Assembly (NCBI GenBank): GCA_027924585.1
Contig: BSBM01000386.1
Coordinates: forward strand, 8,014,501-8,078,500
Source of the DNA: Larix kaempferi
Lineage: Eukaryota; Streptophyta; Pinopsida; Pinales; Pinaceae
Reading direction: 5' to 3'
DNA length: 64,000 nt
Every line of letters starts with the position of its first letter. The first letter of the stretch is position 1. Below the pieces are notes generated by a model, which did no database searches, had not been told where the DNA came from, and saw only the letters and a list, made by a program, of their open reading frames with translations. The position numbers and the translations under genes were made by a program. Positions 23,471 to 34,352 of this stretch are shown one piece after another.

Positions 23471-24248
23471 GGGATACATTCCCTTCCTTGTCCTTTGCTT
23501 CTTTTTCTTTACAGATAGAATTCTCCCATCACCCTTCAGCCATCTTACACCTATGTTTATTATATGCATTGGTTATGGAAATTCACGGGAAATGGTTATG
23601 TTGATTGACTTCTATGTATAGAGAGGTAAGCTTGGGGAAATGGATGCCAGAGTAACCGTGCTGTTTATGAACTGTAAGAAAGCCACCAAAAATTGCCAGG
23701 TTTTGCCAATGGTTACATTGGCCGAGAATAATGATGGCTGTACCACTATCCCAGGTCTCCCACAGAGAGATTGATGGCATGAAACCTTGCCAGAATTATT
23801 AAGTTGGCAAAGAAGGATTTCCCAAGGAAGTGTGTGCAGAGAAGGGGAATGCCTGAGCTTGAGTCAGGGAGTGGCTGAGAAGGTGTCCAGATGGCTGATT
23901 TAGTACTATTTGAGGTGCCTGGAGATTCATGGTGAGTGTTTAATCTCACTGAATCCTGCAGTCCATATTAGGAATAGACTTGTCAAAGGAGACAGGTTGA
24001 GACTCTGACTATTACATGGATGGAATATTGCCAATAATAGCAAGTTAGTTGATTGATTAATGATATTTCACATGGAAAAATGAACAGCTGGAGTCCGAAG
24101 AGAAAAGTTTAGACAGAAGCAAAGAAATCTGCTGTTTGGCATGCTTTTCCAGATATGTTGTGGACTTTGCCTCTGTTTCTTGTGCACGAAGCAATCTTAC
24201 ATGTTCGAAAAAGGGAAGTTAGATAAGTTTAAGGCACTTTGTTAGCAA
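23471..24248. other. No gene recognised
   Basis: Unremarkable sequence with short frames on both strands and no motif I recognise. Confidence 0.4.
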
Positions 24249-25871
24249 GTGATAGAAGCTTTACCAAGTTCTCCACCACCTAGACCAGCTACTTATGTAA
24301 TGCATTGTTGGAATGCCTTGCTTCTTGTTGATGCACCTGCTGATGAAACCACTAGCTACATATTGACATCAGATCTAAGTTGTTTGGATGTCCTTGGGAG
24401 ATTCACTGATGATTCTGAATTAAGTAAAGTAGCAGCTTAGTCGTTCAATAGTGTAATCCTTGGATCGGTCACTCTCAATAAGTGCATCCTTTTTGAACTG
24501 ACCACAGTTTTTTATTTTGTGAAATTTGAAATAAATGATAACAGTTATCACTTTCTGATGGATTGGCTCAAATCAGAGAAGATGACAAAGTCACATTGGA
24601 AGAGTCATTCATTTTACATTCATCAAATATAGAAGAAACATATGTCTGTAGCTCTCTTGTCTTGGATAAAATGATGAATATAAAATTGGTTTTATCTTAC
24701 GGAAGTGAATTGATGGAGGTTGTTTTTCAATAAAATGGAAAATGTCAATGAATTTTCCAGTGGAGGATGTTGAGAGAGACAATGAATCTGGTATTCTCTC
24801 TGCTTATCAGAAAGAAAATATCATAGAAATTCCAGCAAGGGATTGGGATAGAAACAATGGACTTGATTTAAATGTCTCTTGTTCGACTGTCTGGTGTAAG
24901 TTTACAATTTTCATGTGCAAGAATGCATGTGGACAATTTGATAGAAAGTTAGAAACAACCAGACCAGTACCATTTTTCTGGGAAAACAACAATAATGTAG
25001 AATCTTTAGACTGGGCTGGACCGAATAAATGTGTTGCTTCTTATGTTGACTATACAGGTGAAAGGTCTGAAATACATTCTCATAAAAATTATGCAGTTAA
25101 AAGATCTTGTCTGAAAGGCAAAAAAGGCAAGGAGGCTGAGTTTTCTGATGGTTGACCATTGGATGTTGGAGACAAATGATAATAGTGCACACATGTGCAC
25201 AGTAAATAACTCTTCCACTGCAAGCAAGTCCTGTCTTAGTTTCATACAAAAGGAGAGATTCAAGCTGTCACAAAACAAGTTTTGCATCAAAAGAGTCAAG
25301 TGATGCATTGATATACAGTTCTTATCATCAAGTGTGAGTGTTGCTGTAGATGATCTATTTTTGCAGGGCCACTCGAAAGCAGTAACTTATGGATTGAAGC
25401 TTGAGAAAATTGAGAAGATGCCAGACAATGTTTTAGGCAACTTTGGAATTTGTTAGGAAGATGCAAGAGATCAAACAAAGGTAGTTGTCTAGCAGAAAAC
25501 AAGAATTGACGGTCAACACTACTTGCTTGATCACATTCTACAAAAGATAGCATTGAAAATTAGAGTTAGTAGAGACTTCTCAATTGAGGAATCTTTGGAG
25601 AAGAATGCCCCTGCTTACATCCTGTTGGATATCAATGCAGTGCAGAACATTGAGATTCGGGTGCAAAAATGTGTTTGGATCACCAGAGCACCCAGTTGTG
25701 AATAGGGTTATTGAAGCTAAAAGAAAATCAAATTTTGATGATCAAAATACTATTTCACTTTCAGAAATAAATCCAAGAAAAGTTGGGAATCTGGTACTGG
25801 AATGCTTTGATTTTGATGAATATGGGCATCCACTCTTTGAGTTGATCACAGTTATCTTGGCTAGAAAGTAG
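24249..25871 (+). pseudogene. Upstream part of a broken gene, probably kinase-like
   Basis: Plus-strand frames at 24249-24440, about 24544-24735, 24742-25155 and 25584-25871 have ordinary protein-like composition (IEALPSSPPPRP; ARDWDRNNGLDLNVSC; NLVLECFDFDEYGHPLFELI) but are separated by stops or possible introns. I do not recognise these parts. They run up to the left end of TE1, and beyond that element the same strand carries a kinase subdomain IX match (32334). I infer one former gene, now dead. Confidence 0.35.
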
Positions 25872-26015
25872 CGGAAGTAGTTCATGAGGAATGCTCTTAC
25901 CAGGTGGTAAAGCAGTAAGGCAGAGGATACTCAGAATTCTGTGATAGTGCCTTGGATATTCTGGAGTCCTAGATTGCTTATTGCTATAGGTCTTATGCAA
26001 CATTTAGATAGGATT

Positions 26016-26492
26016 TGTTAGGATATTTAGACACTCAGGAGTTAGTTAAGATCAACTTGTATAATATATCCGTTAGGAAAAGTGTGTTTCTTTGGTATGC
26101 ATTAGTATGCATTTGTAAATATTTAATCCGACGGTCACAATATGTTCTAGACATAGAGTGATCCGACGGCTCAACTTCTCTTAGATCATACCTAACCTTG
26201 ATCCGTGACTTAACATCCGATTGGTCCATGATCTCTATTTAAAGAGCATGGAGGGTCATTGTCTAGTTGATCGATTATGAGAAGCTCATTTGTAACTTTA
26301 TTTCTTTGCATAATAAATTGCTCCGTAGAAGCTATTTGGTCGGGGCCGTGGAGTGTTATCCTCGCCGTGGAGTGTTATCCTCTCGAGGGTTTAAACCACG
26401 TCAAAACATTGGTGTATTGATCTGTGATCTGTTTGTGTGAAGTGGTTGCTCTAGGTGTTCGGTCTTTTGGGAGTACCCTGTGTACCCGAACA
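26016..26492 (+). repeat. TE1 5' LTR
   Basis: It begins TGTTAGG and ends CCGAACA. A TATA-like TATTTAAAG sits at 26236-26244. It is 30 bp longer than the 3' LTR through a 19-bp tandem duplication of GCCGTGGAGTGTTATCCTC near 26344-26381 and a second short duplication containing AGTATGCAT near 26095-26115. ATCCGACGG occurs twice (near 26127 and 26160) in both LTRs. Confidence 0.95.
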
Positions 26493-26504
26493 TGGTATCA
26501 GAGC
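26493..26504 (+). promoter_or_regulatory. TE1 primer-binding site
   Basis: TGGTATCAGAGC directly follows the 5' LTR and is the complement of the 3' end of plant initiator tRNA-Met, the usual Copia primer. Confidence 0.95.
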
Positions 26505-27645
26505 TTTTATGAAGAGCCGCTTCCGGTTATGATCTAGATCATGAATTGTTGTTGCCGAAACTTGAAAGGGTTTCTGGTTCTGGTATTTCTGTGCATTTCT
26601 GGGCTGTGGGAGGTGTTCCATTGCGTCCGGAGCGCTGTTTCCATTGGGAAATAGTTTTCGTTTGATCGAAAACGGTTCTCGGTTGCTTCAGAAATGCGTA
26701 TTTCATTAGATCTGAAGGTATAATGTTACAGTGATGTTTTTATTTATTTATTTCTGTTTTAAAAAAAAAAATCCTCATATTTTATCAATTTTTATGATTA
26801 GATTTTTTTTAGTTTTGGATTGTTGCTTTCCCTGTCTGCGTATGCTCTTTGTCGTGCACTTTGTGCAATCTCGGCGAATCAGAAACATAAAGGGAAAGGG
26901 TTTTTGTCGGCTGCGTATGCTCTTTTCCGTGCACCTTGTGCGATCTCGGCAAATCAGAAACAGAGAGAAAACATAGACTTTTCGGGAAAGCTAACGAGAT
27001 CTAACCCCACAAGTGGAAATTTTTGTTTTGTTTTGGTTTATGGTGTGATTTGCAAGAAAAAAGGCTAGCACGGAAACTGAGTAAGAAGAGTAAAAAAAAA
27101 GAAAAAAAAAACCCCTTCCTTTTTCCCATATTTTACATACCTTTTAATCTAGCTCACTTAGTTCAAAGTTGCTTTATTCCTTAATAGGTCTTGAGTTCAA
27201 GTCTTAGGAAGTTACTTTTAAAAGAAAAAGTGCATGCAATTTTTATTTTCAAATTACTTTATTGTAAAAGTGTATTTCACTTACATAATAAAAAATAAAA
27301 ATAAAAAGTGAGTCAATTAAGTTCTTTTTATTGTTGCACTATTTACAGTAACATTATTGTAAAAGTGAAATCACTTATTTTACAAAAGTGATTCACTTAA
27401 AACAACTTTCTTGTAAAGTGATTGTCAAAGGTTCATCTTAGGAAGAGGGGGGTCCTTTTTTTTAGTTGGTCATTCTCTATCTGCCACTTCATTATTGGAG
27501 ACATTTTCAATATTTTATTTGATCAAGCATAACTTCATCATACAGAGTCAGTTTTCAGTGCCGTTTTTTTTGAAACCACCTATTTTTTCGAGCTTTTCGC
27601 ATCTAGACTATTGGTTTCTGCTTTTACAGCCATTAATTTACAAAT
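26505..27645 (+). other. TE1 untranslated leader
   Basis: About 1.1 kb between primer site and gag. It holds a 75-bp direct duplication (CTGCGTATGCTCTTT at 26836 and 26911) and a tRNA-like A/B box pair (TAGCTCACTTAG at 27150, GTTCAAGTC at 27195) suggesting an inserted SINE head. There are also several homopolymer A runs. Confidence 0.6.
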
Positions 27646-28466
27646 ATGGCCACCTCTTGTGATATTTTACTTACCAGTTCCAACTATTTCTCATGGAAAT
27701 CTCGTATGGAGGATGTTCTACGAAGTAGAGGACTTTTTAGAATTACCTCAAGGAAAGAAACAAAATCTATTGATGATGATAAGAAAATCAAATGGGAAAA
27801 TAGATGTGACGAAGCTCGTGGATTGATTGGGATGTCAATTTCTACTGATTTGCGATTCCACATATCTGGAATTGATGAACTTGATGCTGCTTGGGACAAG
27901 TTGGAATCTGTGTTTGGTAAACACAATGAAATTCGAGGTCACCAACTCGAAAATGAGTTGATTTCTTTAAATCCAAGTGATTTTTCATGCATACAAGATT
28001 ATTTACTTAAGTACAAAACTCTTAAACTCTTATGTGAAGAATGCAAGATTAAGAGGGAAGACAAACAATGCATTTATCATATTATTTCCAAACTTGGACC
28101 TGCATATTCTGTTTTTATATCTACTTTTTACTCCATGAAAGAATCCTTGAATGTAGCTAGCTATCAAGAGTCTAGTCTTGAATCCTTTTGTGATTCCTTG
28201 ATTAGAGAGCAAGATAAGCTCATCCATCTTGGAATAATTAACAATGCAGATACATCTGGGAAAGCCTTATTGTCCCAACAGAAAGAAAAGTCCAAGCCTC
28301 CCAAGAAACAAATTTTTCGCAATAATAAGTCAAGCAAGGGTCCCAAACCTTCTCAGTCAGCTCCTTCTTTAAAAAATGACAAAGGATCCAAGCTAAAAGG
28401 CAAGAAGACTGAGCGTCATTGAAACTATTGTGGGAAAGATAATCACAATGAATCTAAGTGTTTCAA
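27646..28466 (+). pseudogene. TE1 gag
   Basis: Opens MATSCDILLTSSNYFSW, the usual Copia gag start, followed by a UBN2-type capsid region and a Lys-rich nucleocapsid tail. The zinc knuckle (C-x2-C-x4-H-x4-C) is recognisable at 28420-28460 as NYCGKDNHNESKC, but its first Cys codon position holds TGA (28420-28422). Translation therefore stops just before the knuckle and before pol. Confidence 0.9.
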
Positions 28467-28470
28467 GAAG

Positions 28471-30591
28471 ATGGCAGTCTTGGAAGCAGCAATGAAGAAG
28501 CACCACATCAGCCTAGATTCGCCTTCAGAATCTACCTCTCATGGACATGCACTTTGTGCTTCTGGTTATTCTTATAATGCATCTTCTTCTTCTACTTCAA
28601 ATGAATGGTTTATTGATTCTGGAGCATCTTATCATATGGCTAGGGATCAAGCCATCTTTTCTACTATGCATGAATGTAACACCAAACAAATATTTGTTGG
28701 TTATGATAGATCTCTAAGTGTTGTAGGAGCTGGAACAGTTCCAGTAGATAATGGTCATTTTAGTGATGTACTATGTGTTCCAAGAATTTCCTGCAATTTG
28801 TTATCAGTCTATCAAATCACTCATTCTGGTGAAGGTAAAACTATGATGTTTACACTTCACCAAGTTGTAATCAAGGATTTTAAAGATCCTCAACAGGTCC
28901 TAGTTATCGGAATTGTTGATGATATTACCAGATTGTACAAATTTAACAACTTTGGGTCATCACCTTTTCCTTCAGTTTTTGTTGCTCATAATGATAACTT
29001 GAGCAAACTTTGGCATGATCGATTTGGTCACTTAAATTATCGCTCATTGCAACAACTATTTAAAGATAATATGGTGACAGGTCTTCCGATGATATCTTGC
29101 AGGGATGGTGTCTGTTTTGGTTGTGTACTCGGAAAACATCATTGGGACAGTTTTGACAAACGTGCCTCTTGGCACTCCTCGGTTCCCTTGGAGCTTGTGC
29201 ATAGTGACTTGTGTGGTCCTCTTCCATCTGCTTCCTTTTCTGGTTTCAAATATTTCTTAACTTTCATTGATGATTACACTAGACGAACTCGGGTTTATTT
29301 CCTAAAACTTAAGAGCGAAGTATTTAACATGTTCTTGGCCTACAAGGCCCTTGTTGAAAAACAATTTGGTCATCAAATTATTAAGTTAAGATCTGACAAT
29401 GGAGGAGAATATGTTAACAAAAAGTTTACTACTTTCTGCACTGAACAAGGAATCCAACAACAACACACTGTTCCATATACACCACAACAAAATGGTGTAG
29501 CTGAACGGAAGAACCACACATTAAAAGAAATGGCTAATTGTATGATCCAATCTAAGGGACTAAGTCTTCAATTTTGCACTGAAGCCATAAATTGTGCAAA
29601 TTACATAGTTAATCGCATCCCCACTAAAGCTTTACAAGGTATCACACCGGAAGAAGCATGGAGTAAAATTAAACCAGATGTAAGTCACTTCCGTGTGTTT
29701 GGTAGTGAAGCATGGGCTCACATTCCGGATGAAAAACGGAAAGCATTGCAACCTAAAAGTGAAAAGTGCATATTTGTTGGATATTCTGAAGATGCAAAAG
29801 GTTATAGACTTTTTCAACCACATTCTCATGATGTAATCATTTGAAGAGATGTTAAATTTGGTGAAAATCTCTTGGCCTGCGAGCCTAACTCGGCGATTGT
29901 GCCATCTTTGGCCTGCGAGCCTCATTCGGCGATTGTGCCTTCTTCTTCTTCCAACTTCCTTGATAGGTTTCCAACTCCAGTTTTTGATGATGACAGTGAG
30001 GATGAAAATCCACCTCCGCCTGCTCATGTTCCTCCAGTTGCACCAGCACAAGTGCTTCCTCGATGGGTCCGTTCAACATGTGAAGCAGTTGGTGATCTTG
30101 CCGGTGATCCTAGAGATCAATGTCGAACACGTTCTCAGTTTCAACGAGCCTCTTCTCTTTTGGCTCAAGTTTCCGAGAATCATGATCCAGAAACCTTTGC
30201 AAAAGCTTCAGGAAATCCAGATTGGGATTCAGCTATGGATGAAGAATATCGTTCCTTAATGGCGAACGATACTTGGGATCTTGTACCTCTTCCAAAAGGA
30301 AGAAAACTTGTCAGAGGTAAATGGGTCTACAGAACAAAGTATGCATCAAATGGAAGTGTTGAAAGACTTAAGGCAAGGTTAGTTATCAAAGGTTTTTCCC
30401 AAGTTGAAGGGATTGACTACAATGAAACCTTTGCTCTTGTCGCAAAAATGAACTCCATCCGCTTTGTTCTTTCCCTTGCAGCCTTACATAACTGGGAAGT
30501 CCATCAAATGGATGTCAAGTCTGCCTTCTTACATGGTGATTTTACAGAAAGTAATTTACATGGAACAACCTCCTGGATATGTTCAGAATAA
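28471..30591 (+). pseudogene. TE1 protease, integrase and start of RT
   Basis: The protease motif is FIDSGAS near 28609. Integrase has the zinc-binding HDRFGH ... CFGC, and the catalytic triad in HSDLCGP, RSDNGGE and GVAERKN, all present. A TGA at 29842-29844 interrupts the frame after integrase, which then continues through a 36-bp tandem duplication (29873-29944) into RT with GKWVYRTKYA and HQMDVKSAFLHGD. Frame is lost near 30555. Confidence 0.92.
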
Positions 30592-31718
30592 CTCTAGCCT
30601 TGTCTGCCGCCTTAAGAAATCCTTATATGGCCTTAAGCAAGCTCCCAGAGCTTGGTATGCCAAAATGGATAGCTTTCTCCTTGACACTGGTTTTTCTAGA
30701 TGCCATTCTGACCCCAATGTCTATATCAAGAAAGTAGGAAACCATCTCATCATACTTGTTCTATATGTTGATGACCTTATTCTTACTGGTAGTGACTAAG
30801 CTTATAACCCATGTGAAATCCAGTCTTAAGCAAAATTTTGAAATGTCAGACGTAGGACATTTGCATTATTTTCTTGGTCTCCAAGTCCTGCAAACCAAAG
30901 AAGGAATCTTTCTTTCTCAGTCTAAGTATGCTTGTGACCTTCTTTGTCGCTTTCACATGGAAGATTGTACACCAGCCCCTTCTCCCTTCCAGTTTGGAGT
31001 CAAACTTTCTGCCACTTGTACTTCACCTGAAGTAGATGCCACCTTGTATCGTCAGCTTGTTGGTAGTCTCTTATACTTGACTCAATCCCGTCCTGACCTT
31101 TCCTTTGTCGTTGGTCGTGTTGCCCGTTATATGCAAACACCTCATGAAAGTCACTGGAAAGCATCTAAAAGAATACTTCGATATATTCGAGGTACAATTC
31201 AGTTTGGGATTCATTACAGTACAGGGGGGAAACCTTTGTTGGTTGGTTTCACTAATTTAGATTGGGCCGGCGATCCTGATGATCGAAAGTCTACAGCAGG
31301 TTATGTTTTTAGTTTGGGATCTGGACCTGTCACTTGGGCTTGTAAGAAACAACAAGCTCTTGCTCTTTCTTCAGCAGAGGCAAAATATCGAGTTGTAGTT
31401 AATGCTAGTCAGGAAGCTTTATGGCTTCGACAGATCCTTTCAGAGTTTGGATTCGAGCAGCAACAACCTACTCCACTTTGGTGCGACAATCAAAGTGCCA
31501 TCAAGTTTGCCAAAGATCCAGTCCTACATCAACGTAGCAAACACATTGAGCTACATATGCACTTCATCAGAAATCTTGTTCATGATCGTGTTCTTGAAGT
31601 GCTCTTTTGTCCTACAGATGATCAAGTTGCAGACTTCTTCACCAAGTTTCTTATAGAAGCGAAGTTTTCTAAACTTCGATCTATGTTAGGAGTTCAGGAA
31701 TTTGTCATTAAGGGGTGA
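30545..31718 (+). pseudogene. TE1 RT (rest) and RNase H
   Basis: In a second frame 30560-30799 carries LYGLKQAPRAWY and the catalytic YVDDLILTGSD. A second frameshift near 30790 moves to the frame ending at 31718, with YFLGLQVL, DWAGDPDDRKSTAGY and DQVADFFTK of RNase H. The usual SSAEAEY reads SSAEAKY, so a conserved acidic position is changed. The stop lies 85 bp before the 3' LTR. Confidence 0.92.
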
Positions 31719-31803
31719 TAGGCTCTAATGCCTCCTTCCTTCTCCTAATAGTGTCACTTTTGTAAATCCTTCAATCCTATCCCAAGTTGTTCTTAAGGGG
31801 GGA

Positions 31804-32250
31804 TGTTAGGATATTTAGACACTTAAGAGTTAGTTAAGATCAACTTGTGTAATATATCCGTTAGGAAAGTGTGTTTTTTTAGTATGCATTTGTAAATATT
31901 TAATCCGACGGTCATGATATGTTCTAGACATAGAGTGATCCGACGGCTCAACTTCTCTCAGATCATATCTAACCTTGATCCGTGGCTTAACACCCGATTG
32001 GTCCATGATCTCTATTGAAAGAGCATGGAGGGTCATTGTCTAGTTGATCGATTATGAGAAGCTTATTTGTAACTTTCTTTCTTTGTATAATAAATTGCTC
32101 CATAGAAGCTATTTGACCGGGGCCGTGGAGTATTTCTCTCTCAAGGGTTTAAACCACGTCAAAACATCGATGTATCGATCTGTGATCTGTTTGTGTGAAG
32201 TGGTTGCTCTAGGTGTTTGGTCTTTTGGGAGTACCTTGTGTACCTGAACA
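31804..32250 (+). repeat. TE1 3' LTR
   Basis: Preceded by the polypurine tract AAGGGGGGA (31795-31803). The TATA-like site of the 5' LTR is mutated here to TATTGAAAG. It ends TACCTGAACA followed by the duplicated GGATT. Confidence 0.95.
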
Positions 32251-32255
32251 GGATT

Positions 32256-32704
32256 TAGTTCAGCAGATAATTATATAAAAAATGTGCTGCAGATTCCATC
32301 TTAGAAATCACTTTGTGCATTAGTTTCAAATTAGATATGTGGTCCCTTGGATGCCTCTTGCTTATGATCCTAGTTGGAGAATCTTCTTTTAGTGCCCTTT
32401 CATTCTCTGAAATTTTGAAGGGAATTTCTGTTGAATTCATTAAAGTTGCTGTCTGTGTTGAAGAAAAGCCTGCCTGATACAATTGTTTTCTACAACGGAA
32501 GTTTCTTGGGACAGTCAATATGAGAATTTGAAACATCTACTTTGTAATACTTGGACATTGAGGGAAAGCATGGAGCCCTATAACTTCAGAGGCATTATGA
32601 TAACCAGGAGATCTCTTATGTATTTGTATGGTGTTGTATGATTGTGCAGTTATACCTCTGGGTATTCTCCTATTATGGCAATGAGCAAGGAGACACCTGC
32701 TAAT
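32256..32704 (+). pseudogene. Kinase-like C-lobe relic, copy 1
   Basis: Starting at 32334 the frame reads DMWSLGCLLLMILVGES and stays open to TGA at 32475. The DxWSxGCLL motif is protein kinase subdomain IX; upstream SFKLD fits the expected approach. The sequence continues directly from 26015 once TE1 is removed, and is cut at 32704 by TE2. It is paralogous to 40010-40620 over its length. Stops before and after rule out a working protein. Confidence 0.6.
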
Positions 32705-32732
32705 TGTTGATTTTTTCTGAGCAGCATCGAGT

Positions 32733-33035
32733 GCCATTCTCTGGGAGAATGGAGGCACCTGGTCAATTACCAGGATATTGATCCAGTCTGGGACTGGAAG
32801 CTCAGCCTGGGGCTGAGAGCCATTCTCTGGGAGAATGGAGGCACCTGGTCAGTTACCAGGATATTGATCCAGTCTGGGACTGGAAACTCAGCCCGGGGCT
32901 GAGAGCCATTCTCTGGGAGAATGGAGGCACCTGGTCAGTTACCAGGATATTGATCTAGTCTGGGACTGGAAGCTCAGCCTGGGGCTGAGAGCCATTCTCT
33001 GGGAGAATGGAAATACTTGATCAGTTACTAGGATT
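32733..33035 (+). repeat. 86-bp hairpin minisatellite in TE2 5' LTR
   Basis: Units start at 32733, 32819, 32905 and 32991. Each holds four consecutive inverted repeats: CCATTCTC-TGG-GAGAATGG, CCTGGT-CAGTT-ACCAGG, CCAGTC-TGG-GACTGG and CTCAGCC-TGG-GGCTGAG. The fourth unit is degraded. The same array is at 38389-38690 in the 3' LTR. Confidence 0.95.
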
Positions 33036-33454
33036 TCACTGTAAGCCCTAGACCAGGTCTGGGCAAGTGGTGTACTCCTCCACTTGGTCTTGGTGGCAAC
33101 AGGAGGGTGAAGTAAAGCAATTAATTTATCTCCCTATGATGATGTACTTGGAGTGGACATGAAGACCTTGAAGAACACCTGCATGATTTATTGAAGATAA
33201 AATGAAACCCAAGCATAGCCTGGCTTGGTCCATGAGCCCACCATTTAGAAGAAGGAAAATAAATAAATAAATATTTATTTATTTATTTATGGGTTGGCTC
33301 ATTATTGGAGAAAAGAAAATATATATAATAAATAAAATGATGGAAAATTGGACAGGTCGGCCTCATTTATTTTTTGAGAACAAAAAAAATAATAATAATA
33401 AAAAATATATAAGTGAGGACAGATTGGCCTCAATAAAAAGTGGAATTATTCCAC

Positions 33455-33465
33455 TATAAATAAAA
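33455..33465 (+). promoter_or_regulatory. TE2 LTR TATA box
   Basis: TATAAATAAAA about 800 bp before the LTR end, with the same site in the 3' LTR near 39110. It would place the transcript start near 33490, leaving the 86-bp array in U3 and the 41-bp array in the transcribed part of the 5' LTR. Confidence 0.6.
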
Positions 33466-33758
33466 GTGAAGACTCGTCATTCTAACACATAATTCGTGGT
33501 ATCTTTGAGGACAGCTCGTGGGTACAGTTGTCTGCTCTTAGATCAGCTCGTGGATGATATTTCTTTCTGCTGGGTTCTCTCTACTGCTGGGTTTATCTAC
33601 TGCTGAGTTTATTTTTTGCTGAGTTCTATTTTTTGCTGGATTCTATTTTTGCTGGTTTAAAGTACCCTAACAGCTAGGGTTGATTTCTTTTCATTCTGCT
33701 GAGCTAGGGCTTGACTCCAAGCCTACCCTAACTCCACAACAGCCTCAGATCATTCACA

Positions 33759-33945
33759 GGAAATTTCGGGCAAGTCAAAACAGAGCTTGGGCAGCTTCAG
33801 GAAATTTCGGGCAGGTTAAAACAGAGCTTGGGCAGCCTCAGGAAATTTTGGGCAGGTCAAAACAGAGCTCGGGCAGCTTCAGGAAATTTCGAGCAGGTCA
33901 AAACAGGGCTCTGGCAGCCTCAGAAATATCCGGGCAGATCTCAGG
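33759..33945 (+). repeat. 41-bp minisatellite in TE2 LTR
   Basis: Units begin GGAAATTTCGGGCA at 33759, 33800, 33841 and 33882, with a partial fifth at about 33922. Each carries GTCAAAACAGAGCTTGGGCAGC with small changes. Open frames across it are incidental. Confidence 0.9.
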
Positions 33946-34262
33946 CAGTGTAACAGTGAATCCGGGCAGCATTTCTGGGTAGCAGAAAAAGTCAAATCTG
34001 GGCAGTTGCCCAACTCTGAAATTTCTGTGATATTTATCTTATGCAAAATTGAAATTTGTTTATTTGGAATTCTGAGATTGGAAAACTCAGTCATCTCGTA
34101 AAGGAGATATATTATGATTGATTGCTTCGGGGTTTTTGTCCTTAAAAGGTTTCCCCGTGAAAAAAATACTGTGTTCAATTTGTGGATGTGTGTTTACTGT
34201 TAGTTATCTCTGCACTATTTTATTTACAGTCTGTTACTGCTATCAAATTTAAAATTTTAACA

Positions 34263-34274
34263 TGGTATCAGAGC
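34263..34274 (+). promoter_or_regulatory. TE2 primer-binding site
   Basis: TGGTATCAGAGC immediately after the 5' LTR, complementary to initiator tRNA-Met. The gag ATG follows only about 80 bp later, so the leader is short. Confidence 0.95.
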
Positions 34275-34352
34275 TCTGCTTGTAAAGCACACAGTGTTTG
34301 AGCAATTGACTGTGTCTTACATAGACCTTGGGACAGTACAGATAGATCAGAG

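Larger units (their letters stand above)
26016..32250 (+). mobile_element. TE1, complete but dead Ty1/copia retrotransposon
   Basis: Identical 5-bp target duplications GGATT lie at 26011-26015 and 32251-32255. LTRs of 477 and 447 bp both start TGTTAGGATATTTAG and end GAACA. A primer site for initiator tRNA-Met follows the left LTR, and a purine tract AAGGGGGGA precedes the right one. Gag, protease, integrase, RT and RNase H occur in the Copia order (integrase before RT). Two nonsense codons and two frameshifts disable it. Confidence 0.95.
32705..34262 (+). repeat. TE2 5' LTR
   Basis: Contains an 86-bp tandem array (32733-33035), TTTA-rich microsatellite (33260-33290), a TATA box TATAAATAAAA at 33455-33465, and a 41-bp tandem array (33759-33945). 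The LTR is unusually long for Copia, and the two arrays account for roughly a third of it. Confidence 0.95.

Noticed and set aside
33680-33982. 100-codon frame in the TE2 LTR, repeated at 39335
   Set aside because: Produced by the 41-bp tandem repeat in the LTR; not a gene.
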